In this document: positions 22,713-28,106 of the stretch, piece after piece
How the letters are laid out: every line of letters starts with the position of its first letter
How positions within the stretch are numbered: the stretch's first letter is position 1
NCBI GenBank assembly: GCA_005883585.1
Contig: VBFD01000079.1
Span: 1 to 28,106 of the forward strand
Length of the DNA: 28,106 bases
Reading direction: 5' to 3'
Source of the DNA: UBA10449 sp005883585
GTDB lineage: Bacteria; Chloroflexota; Dormibacteria; Dormibacterales; Dormibacteraceae
Notes under the pieces: model-generated
Databases searched by the model: none
Told to the model about the DNA's origin: nothing
The model's input: the letters and a program-made list of their open reading frames with translations, nothing else
Translations under genes and position numbers: made by a program

Positions 22713-23195
22713 TTATTTGGACGCCGCTTCGCCGCCCTCGTCCGACTCCGGCGCACTAGATTGCAGCGCCTCGACGCCACGCCGAACGGTTGCCAGCGTG
22801 CGCCCGAGATGCGCCTCGAGCTGCTTCAGCTGCTCCATCGCATATGCCTCGGCCTGCCTGACGATCTCGTCGGACTTGGCCTGGGCGTCTTTGACGACCT
22901 GAGTTCCGTGCCTCTCCGCTCGCCTCAAGATCTCGTGCTCGGACGACGTCTCTTCCGCTCGTTCGTTGGCGCGGGACATGATCCGGGCGGCCTCGGCGTG
23001 CGCCTCGCTGATGATGCGCTGCTGCTCAGATACGGTCCAGTTCGCCTGCTTGATCTCGTCAGGCAGATTGAACCGGAGCTGGTCGATTAGCTCCATGATC
23101 TCGTCTTCGTTGACCATCACCTGCGTCGACAGCGGAACGTGACGCGCGTTCTGGACCAGGTACTCGAAGCGGTCTAGCAGCTCGTCGACCTTTAT
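22713..23195 (-). CDS. Coiled-coil cell-division-initiation-like protein (unknown function)
   Basis: About 160 residues from ATA 23195. Residues 1-60 (VDELLDRFEYLVQNARHVPLSTQV, then IMELIDQLRFNLPDEIKQANW) match small proteins found next to coaD and rpmF in Chloroflexota and related bacteria. Residues 60-145 form a long amphipathic helix rich in Ala, Glu and Arg, like DivIVA or ATP-synthase b-subunit helices. No function is assigned. There is no ATG, GTG or TTG before the conserved start; ATA overlaps the coaD stop (ATAA) and has AAGGAG eight bases upstream. The next canonical start (GTG/ATG near 23120) would cut off the conserved N-terminus. Confidence 0.8.
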   Translation of the reverse strand: MKVDELLDRFEYLVQNARHVPLSTQVMVNEDEIMELIDQLRFNLPDEIKQANWTVSEQQRIISEAHAEAARIMSRANERAEETSSEHEILRRAERHGTQVVKDAQAKSDEIVRQAEAYAMEQLKQLEAHLGRTLATVRRGVEALQSSAPESDEGGEAASK

Positions 23196-23677
23196 CTGAA
23201 CTTCTCCTTCAGCGCCTTGGCCACTCCGGCCGGAACCAGGTCTGACACGTTCCCGCCATAGCTCGCGATGTCCTTCAAGATACTTGACGAAACGTAGATG
23301 TGCGCGAAGCTCGACATCAGGAACACGGTGTGGATGTCGGGGGCAAGCTTGCGGTTCATCAGCGCCTGCTGCAGCTCCGCATCGAAATCGGAGTACGCGC
23401 GCAGTCCTTTGACCAGGGTGGTCGCACCGCGCGAGCGCGCGTATTCGACCGTCAACCCGGTATAGCTCGCGACCTCGACCCGGTCGTGCCCCTCGAGAGC
23501 ATCTTTGATGAGGCTGACCCGCTGGTCGACGGTGAACAGCGGCTGGCGTTTGTCGGGGTTCGCAGCGACCGCGACGATGAGGTGGTCGAAGATGCCCAGC
23601 GCACGCTCGACCACATCGAGATGCCCGTTGGTTAGAGGATCGAAGCTGCCTGGGTAGACGGCGATTTTGTCGGTCAT
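23192..23677 (-). CDS. coaD: Phosphopantetheine adenylyltransferase
   Basis: 161 residues, standard length. CoaD makes dephospho-CoA from 4'-phosphopantetheine and ATP. The nucleotidyl-transfer motif YPGSFDPLTNGHLD is at 8-21, VKGLRAYSDFDAELQQALMNRKL follows, and VSSSILKDIASYGG near 128-141 contains the ISSSxxR/K motif. ATG 23677 overlaps the rsmD stop (ATGA), the usual rsmD-coaD pairing. Confidence 0.98.
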   Translation of the reverse strand: MTDKIAVYPGSFDPLTNGHLDVVERALGIFDHLIVAVAANPDKRQPLFTVDQRVSLIKDALEGHDRVEVASYTGLTVEYARSRGATTLVKGLRAYSDFDAELQQALMNRKLAPDIHTVFLMSSFAHIYVSSSILKDIASYGGNVSDLVPAGVAKALKEKFR

Positions 23678-24243
23678 TCTGTATGCGCCGTGCGCGCGCC
23701 CGGCGCAACTCTCAACACCGTGACCATCGTGTCGCCGTAACGCCGCTCCCTGTCCACCTTCAGTCGCGTCAAAGCCGGCAGCGTTTGCCGTCGAGAGTGC
23801 TCGGCCACGACGACCGCATCGGTCAGCATCCGGTCGAGCACCCGCAGCGCCCGATCCAGCACGACGTCCTCATACGGCGGATCGAGAAACACGAGGCCGG
23901 CGCGAGTGAGGGGCTCGGGCGAGCTTTCGAGCCAGCGCACGACGTCGCCACGGACGACGCGCGCTCTCTCTTTCAGCTCGAGGGCGTCCAAGTTCTGGCG
24001 CAGGATAGCAAGACCACGCGGCTCCCTGTCCACGAACGTGACCTCGGCGGCGCCTCGGGACAGGGCCTCGATGCCGATCGCCCCGGAGCCGGCAAAGAGG
24101 TCGAGTACGTGGGCGCCTTCGATTCCGGGGCCCACGATGTTGAAGATCGCGGCCTTGACCATGCTTTGCGTGGGACGGATGCCCTTCGGCGCCTTGAGGC
24201 GGCGCCCCCGCGACTCTCCGCCGCCGACCCGAAGCCGGGCCAA
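23674..24243 (-). CDS. rsmD: 16S rRNA (guanine-N2)-methyltransferase RsmD
   Basis: 189 residues. RsmD methylates G966 of 16S rRNA. The SAM-binding motif VLDLFAGSGAIGIEALSRGA is at about 46-65 and the catalytic FLDPPYED at about 118-125; the N-terminal RVGGGESRGRRLKAPKGIRPT segment is typical. The start is TTG 24243, directly after the amidase stop (TGATTG), with coaD overlapping its end. Confidence 0.95.
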   Translation of the reverse strand: MARLRVGGGESRGRRLKAPKGIRPTQSMVKAAIFNIVGPGIEGAHVLDLFAGSGAIGIEALSRGAAEVTFVDREPRGLAILRQNLDALELKERARVVRGDVVRWLESSPEPLTRAGLVFLDPPYEDVVLDRALRVLDRMLTDAVVVAEHSRRQTLPALTRLKVDRERRYGDTMVTVLRVAPGARTAHTE

Positions 24244-25614
24244 TCAGTTCAGTCTGGGGCGGCGGCCGCTCCACGGCCTCGCCTGCTCAAGCTGCGCGGC
24301 CAACCCCAGGATGAGCGCCTCGCCGCGCGGCGGCCCCACGAGCTGGACCCCGATCGGCAGTCCCGCGGAATCGACGCCCAGGGGAAGTGAGATCGCGGGC
24401 TGACCGGTGCAGTTGTACGGAAACGTGAAGCTCACGAAATCCATGTACTCGTCGCCGGCGGATGCGAGGTCGGCGCCAAGGGTGTTGAGCAGGGGCACGG
24501 TTCGAGGCAGGGTCGGCGTCACTAGCACGTCGTGCGTATCCCAGAAGCCCACAACGACGCGGCTGTGCATGCGAATCGCATCGACCGAGCGGACGTAGTC
24601 GACCGCCGACAGCTGTTTGGCGAGCGCCAGGCCCAAAGCGTTGAAGGGTTCCAGCTTGCCTTCGTCGGCGATCGGCAGGGAGCCGAGTCCGGCGACCACG
24701 ATCAGCTGCATCGGTGTTCGAAACGGTTCGGTATCGGGGCCGCCTTCGGTCACACGGTGGCCGAGACCCTCCAGCAGTCGCGCCACATCTCGCACGCATT
24801 TCGCAATGTCGTCTTCGACTTTGACCCCGGCGCGGACCGTGAAGCCGATCCGCAGCTTGCGGTCGGTGGGGGTGGCGGCGTCGGCAAACCTGCCGTCCAC
24901 GTCGGACCAGTACGCATCGCCAGGCAGATGTCCCGCCATCGCGTCGAGGCCGGCAGCCGCGTCGGCGACGGTGCGCGCGATCGCTCCGTCGGTCGAGAGT
25001 CCCGCCCAGTGCTCACCCAGCAGCGGACCGGCCGAGATTCGCCCTCGAGACGGCTTGAGGCCGACGGTGCCGCAGCAGCTCGAAGGAATCCGCACCGATC
25101 CTCCGCCGTCGGTTCCGTGCGCAAAGGCGCACAACCCCGCCGCCACGGCGGCGGCAGCGCCACCGCTCGACCCGCCCGGAGAGTGGTCGAGGCTCCACGG
25201 GTTGTGCGTGGCGCCGAAGAGGCCGTGCTCGGTCGTCGGTCGGGTGCCGAACTCGGAGAGATTGGTCTTGCCCAGGATCGGGCAACCCTCTTCCTTGAGT
25301 CGCGCCACCGGAAAGAAATCGATAGGCAGCGTGTAGTCCTCGAACGCCTTCGAGCCAAACGTCAGTGGATAGCCCGCAAGAGAGACGAGGTCTTTGACTG
25401 ATGTCGGCACTCCTCGCAGCGGGTAGCCGATGTTCGCCTCGTCCGCAGCCTTCGCCTGCTCGAGCGCAAGCTCGGGCGTCCTCAAGACGAAAGCGTTCAG
25501 CTTCGGGTTGAAGCGTTCGATGCGCTCGAGATACGCGCGCGTGAGCTCGGTCGACGAGACCTCGCGGCGGCGCACTGCCGCTGCCTGGTCAAGGGCGGAC
25601 GCGAATAGATCCAT
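24244..25614 (-). CDS. Amidase-signature family enzyme
   Basis: 456 residues from ATG 25614. The Ser-cisSer-Lys triad is visible: Lys74 in TSVKDL, the cis-Ser in GGSSGG at 147-152 and the nucleophile Ser173 in GTDGGGSVRIP. It is related to GatA and to aliphatic amidases, but there are no gatB or gatC neighbours, so an acylamide hydrolase is more likely than the tRNA amidotransferase. Substrate not assigned. The start overlaps the selD 3' end by 26 bases; a longer reading from 25704 adds only selD-antiparallel-free basic sequence and no family match. Confidence 0.92.
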   Translation of the reverse strand: MDLFASALDQAAAVRRREVSSTELTRAYLERIERFNPKLNAFVLRTPELALEQAKAADEANIGYPLRGVPTSVKDLVSLAGYPLTFGSKAFEDYTLPIDFFPVARLKEEGCPILGKTNLSEFGTRPTTEHGLFGATHNPWSLDHSPGGSSGGAAAAVAAGLCAFAHGTDGGGSVRIPSSCCGTVGLKPSRGRISAGPLLGEHWAGLSTDGAIARTVADAAAGLDAMAGHLPGDAYWSDVDGRFADAATPTDRKLRIGFTVRAGVKVEDDIAKCVRDVARLLEGLGHRVTEGGPDTEPFRTPMQLIVVAGLGSLPIADEGKLEPFNALGLALAKQLSAVDYVRSVDAIRMHSRVVVGFWDTHDVLVTPTLPRTVPLLNTLGADLASAGDEYMDFVSFTFPYNCTGQPAISLPLGVDSAGLPIGVQLVGPPRGEALILGLAAQLEQARPWSGRRPRLN

Positions 25615-26590
25615 GGCCGTTAATGGTGCCAATTCTCGTGCCCGGGAATCCGGACGAGCTCTCAGGCGGAATCGCGACCAGGAGGCCGCCGCTCGTCTGC
25701 GCATCGCAGAGCATGAGCTGGTCGATCTCCGCTAGCTCACCCCAGTCGACCTGGTCTCGATACGCGGCGTAATTCCGCCGGCTTCCGTCTGGAAACAGAT
25801 CGCGTTCGGCGAGGTCGCGCACGCCGTCCATGAACGGAACTGCATGCAGCTCGACGTCCGCGCCGCCGGCCAGGTTGGCGAGATGCCCGATGAGCCCATA
25901 ACCGGTGACGTCTGTGGCCGCCGTCGCGCCGGCCGCGATCATCGCTTCAGACGCGAGACGGTTGAGGGTGGACATGACCTGGACGGCATATCGCTCCAGT
26001 GCGGGCGGGCAGAGCCCGCGCTTGATCGCGGTGGTCACTAGCCCCGACCCGAGAGGCTTGGTGAGGAACAGAACATCGCCTGCCCGCGCGCCCCCATGGC
26101 CGATGAGGCGGTCCGGATGGACCTCGCCGATCACCGTGTACCCGAATTTCGGCTCCGGGTCGTCGACCGAGTGGCCGCCGACGACCGCGATCCCGGCCTC
26201 GCCCATCTTGGCCGCGCCGCCGGCGACGATCTTCTCGAGGAGGCCCGTGCTCAGCTTGTCGCGTGGAAAGGCGGTGATACCAAGCGCGAACAGCGGCCGC
26301 GCCCCCACCGCGTAGACATCGCTGATGGAGTTGGCGGCGGCGATGGCGCCGAAATCCGATGGGTCGTCGACGATGGGCGTGAAGAAATCCAGCGTCGCGA
26401 CCAGGGCGCGATCGGGCGCGATGCGATAGACCGCAGCGTCATCGCGTGACGACGACGCGGACAGCACGTTGGGATCGACGATCGGGGGCAGAGCCCCGAG
26501 AACCTGCCCTAGCTCCACCGGGCTGAGCTTGCAGGCTCAACCGGCCCCGTGGCTGTACTCCGTCAACCGAAGCGGCGAAAGGTGCTCCAT
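25589..26590 (-). CDS. selD: Selenide, water dikinase (SelD) with in-frame UGA selenocysteine at codon 18
   Basis: 333 residues including Sec. SelD makes selenophosphate from selenide and ATP, the Se donor for Sec-tRNA. From ATG 26590 the N-terminus reads MEHLSPLRLTEYSHGAG, then UGA (26537-26539), then ACKLSPVELGQVL. This aligns with YSHGAGCGCK of SelD, the UGA at the catalytic Cys and Lys21 at the essential Lys. A caller that stops at UGA would start at GTG 26518 and lose the active site. Further motifs are SSSRDDAAVYR, TLDFFTPIVDDPSDFGAIAAANSISDVYAVG and VVGGHSVDDPEPKFG. A hairpin follows the UGA. GATACT lies eight bases before the ATG. The amidase overlaps the 3' end. Confidence 0.93.
26500..26539 (-). 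ncRNA. Putative bSECIS element in selD mRNA
   Basis: Starting at the UGA on minus, GAGCCTGC pairs fully with GCAGGTTC (eight pairs, one G-U; plus positions 26538-26531 with 26507-26500). Above a small asymmetric bulge, AGCTC pairs with GAGCT (26529-26525 with 26515-26511), closing a nine-base loop AGCCCGGTG with G as its second base. The loop begins 12 bases after the UGA, close to the spacing known for the fdhF element of E. coli. It would bind SelB. Confidence 0.65.
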
Positions 26591-26610
26591 TGGTGCTAAG
26601 TATCACAACC
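26591..26610. promoter_or_regulatory. Putative bidirectional promoter core between selD and the LigB-like gene
   Basis: Only 20 bases separate the selD ATG (26590, minus) and the proposed GTG (26611, plus). On minus, GATACT with an upstream TG (plus positions 26599-26604) ends eight bases before the ATG. On plus, AAGTAT (26598-26603) ends seven bases before GTG. The geometry copies that at 2071-2091. Confidence 0.4.
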
Positions 26611-27489
26611 GTGGGTTTGGTGTTCGGGGCCATCGCGCCGCACGGCGGCCTTGCCGTCGCCGAAGCGTGCACGCGGGAAGAGATGCAGCTTGCACGTGCG
26701 ACCCGATCCGGGATGGAGGAGCTGGGTCGCGCATTCACGGCGGCGAAACCGGATGTGGTCGTCGTCGCCACTCCGCACAACGTGCACATCTCGGGCGCTT
26801 TTGCGGTGCTCGTCGCAGCGCGGATGTCCGGCAATCTGGACGGCACGCCGCAACCGGTGGAGCTCGAAGTACCGAGCGAGACGGGCCTCGCCTGGCTGCT
26901 CCTCGAGACACTGATAGGTGACGGCTTGCCAGCGGTCGGCGTGAGCTTCGGCTCCAACGATCCGTCGACCGCGGTGGCGCCGATGGATTGGGGAGTGCTC
27001 ATCCCACTGTGGTTCATGGGCGGCCGCCACGATCCGCCGCTGCCCGTGGTCGTGATCTCGCCTGCTCGCGATCTTCCGGCCGAGGCCCACGTCCGAGCGG
27101 GCGCGGCCGTCGCGTCAGCCGCGGGTGCCTCGGGCCGCCGCGTGGCCTTCATCGCCAGCGCCGACCACGGACACGCCCATCGCGCCGACGGCCCGTACGG
27201 ATTTCACTCCAACGCCAGGGTCTACGACGACCTCGTCACGGACCTGGTTCGAACAGACTCACTGCGCGGGCTGCTGGACATCCCCGCAACGCTGGTCGAG
27301 GAGGCCAAAGCCGACAGCTGGTGGCAGATGTTGATGCTGTTGGGCGCGACCGGCGATGGCTGGCGCGGCCGGCTCATCAGCTACGAAGCGCCGACCTATT
27401 TCGGGATGCTCACCGCTCTGTACACACCTACCCTCGGTACCTCATCACCGCCTCGTAAACGCAATCCGCGCCGAACTCGAGCGCGTTGA
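26611..27489 (+). CDS. LigB-type (class III extradiol dioxygenase subunit B-like) protein
   Basis: 292 residues from GTG 26611. The LigB fold motifs are LVFGAIAPHGG with His11, VVVVATPHNVH with His56 and His59, and ASADHGHAH with His186, 188 and 190, giving the His ligands of a non-haem iron site. Relatives open catechol-type rings, but many genomic members have unknown substrates. TTG 26590 is an alternative start in frame, but it would overlap the selD start and add residues not seen before the IAPHGG block. The last 20 codons, basic and low in similarity, overlap the convergent M20 gene by 62 bases. No aromatic-degradation neighbours are present. Confidence 0.82.
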   Translation: MGLVFGAIAPHGGLAVAEACTREEMQLARATRSGMEELGRAFTAAKPDVVVVATPHNVHISGAFAVLVAARMSGNLDGTPQPVELEVPSETGLAWLLLETLIGDGLPAVGVSFGSNDPSTAVAPMDWGVLIPLWFMGGRHDPPLPVVVISPARDLPAEAHVRAGAAVASAAGASGRRVAFIASADHGHAHRADGPYGFHSNARVYDDLVTDLVRTDSLRGLLDIPATLVEEAKADSWWQMLMLLGATGDGWRGRLISYEAPTYFGMLTALYTPTLGTSSPPRKRNPRRTRAR

Positions 27490-28106
27490 CCGGCACGCGC
27501 TCATCGGCGGCGTGGATGGTCGACGACGAGTTGAAGTCGGCCGGCACGTTGAGAGGTAGAAACCCATAGGTCCGGATGCCGAGACGCGCGAAGTGGCGCG
27601 CATCCGTGCCACCCGTCACGAGCGACGGCAACGGCACGCATCCCGCGTCTGCGTCCTTGAGCACAGAGGCGAAGAGATCGAACTGAGAAAGGTCGACCTC
27701 CGGCTGCGCGGGTCCGACCAGTGTCACCTCGATCTCAGGCTCCGGCCCAATCACGTCCCGCAGCTCGCGAACCATGTCTTCCGGGCCGAAGCCGGGGAGC
27801 AGGCGGCCGTCGAGCTGTACGCGCACCTCGCTCGGGATGACGTTGACCTTCAAGCCTCCGCTGACGATCGTCGCGTTCACGGTGTTGTGGAGGGCAGCGT
27901 CCAGGCCGCGGTTCATCGGACCGAGTTCGGCGAGCGCCGTGTCGGCCCGCGCCGGGTCGAGAAGCGCACCGAAATTTCCCTTCAAGGGCTCATCGAGGGC
28001 GTCGCGCATCCGCTCGAGCTGCTGCCGGACCGGGGTCGTGATGTGGACGGGTAGCCGGCTGCCGTCAAGCTTTGTAAGCAGAGCGCCCAGCTTGGCCATC
28101 GCGCCG
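27428..28106 (-). CDS. M20-family metallopeptidase (partial, N-terminus off the window)
   Basis: About 226 C-terminal residues; the reading frame runs on through the window edge (the ATG at 28099 is internal). The dimerisation domain (LHNTVNATIVSGGLKVNVIPSEVRVQLDGRLLPG) and the closing catalytic-domain block with TGGTDARHF and IHAADERVPV, carrying a zinc-ligand His, match ArgE/DapE/carboxypeptidase-type M20 peptidases. The first metal ligands lie outside the window. The exact substrate is unknown. It converges on and overlaps the LigB-like gene by 62 bases. Confidence 0.92.
   Translation of the reverse strand, partial: GAMAKLGALLTKLDGSRLPVHITTPVRQQLERMRDALDEPLKGNFGALLDPARADTALAELGPMNRGLDAALHNTVNATIVSGGLKVNVIPSEVRVQLDGRLLPGFGPEDMVRELRDVIGPEPEIEVTLVGPAQPEVDLSQFDLFASVLKDADAGCVPLPSLVTGGTDARHFARLGIRTYGFLPLNVPADFNSSSTIHAADERVPVNALEFGADCVYEAVMRYRG

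Noticed and set aside
22713..23708. 331-codon minus-strand frame fusing coaD-region sequence to the coiled-coil gene
   Set aside because: The upstream part is another frame of coaD, with no independent motif.
1..28106. tRNA, rRNA, CRISPR arrays, insertion sequences and phage genes
   Set aside because: Looked for on both strands; no cloverleaf, spaced direct repeats, transposase or phage motifs were seen.

Overview
The window is one continuous piece of a high-GC bacterial chromosome, coding almost wall to wall. The conserved part is a bacterial housekeeping block: ylxM-ffh-rpsP-khpA-rimM-trmD-rplS-rnhB-yraN, and selD-amidase-rsmD-coaD-coiled-coil gene-rpmF-fabD-acpP-rnc-smc-ftsY-PHP. Gene order, very high GC and frequent GTG/TTG starts suggest a Terrabacteria-type soil lineage (Chloroflexota or Dormibacterota-like). 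This placement is inference; there is no rRNA in the window to test it.

Layout. 1-1100: comM/yifB-type AAA ATPase on the minus strand, cut by the window edge. 1234-10014: an accessory stretch holding a metallo-beta-lactamase-fold hydrolase (minus), then plus-strand genes for an ABC-2 exporter pair, Ku, an ATP-dependent DNA ligase, an NAD(P)-binding protein and a second ABC exporter pair. It sits between comM and yraN, which are often close neighbours in bacteria. 10018-14789: the minus-strand SRP/ribosome/tRNA-modification operon. 14826-15629: two small plus-strand genes (DinB-like and a stand-alone Lrp/AsnC RAM domain). 15633-26590: the long minus-strand series from selD down to ftsY and a PHP phosphoesterase. 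26611-27489: a LigB-type dioxygenase-like gene on plus. 27428 to the end: an M20 peptidase, partial, on minus. No stretch above 300 bases lacks a gene; the largest gap (1101-1233) carries a long imperfect hairpin.

Main points. (1) selD starts upstream of the first simple open frame and reads through an in-frame UGA at codon 18, exactly where SelD has its catalytic Cys; a bSECIS-like hairpin follows the UGA, so this is very probably a selenocysteine-containing SelD. (2) Both SRP GTPase genes are broken in this sequence: ffh lacks about 45 residues between G2 and G3 with a frame change, and ftsY lacks most of its N domain with a frame change. Misassembly must be excluded first. (3) Many genes have a -10-like hexamer only 6-9 bases before the start codon, and two divergent pairs have start codons only 20-21 bases apart around such a hexamer, suggesting leaderless and bidirectional transcription. 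(4) Two genes (rnc and a coiled-coil gene) have no ATG/GTG/TTG where homologous sequence begins and appear to start at ATA overlapping the previous stop; the DNA ligase appears to start at CTG. (5) REP-like palindromes occur between fabD and rpmF and, in frame, inside an ABC permease gene. (6) KhpA carries a forced, RGG-like N-terminal extension.

How the genes work together: the minus-strand blocks supply protein targeting (Ffh/FtsY), ribosomal proteins (bS16, bL19, bL32), ribosome and tRNA maturation (RimM, TrmD, RsmD, RNase III), fatty-acid initiation (FabD, AcpP), CoA synthesis (CoaD), chromosome organisation (SMC) and selenophosphate supply (SelD). The accessory stretch adds non-homologous end joining and two export systems.
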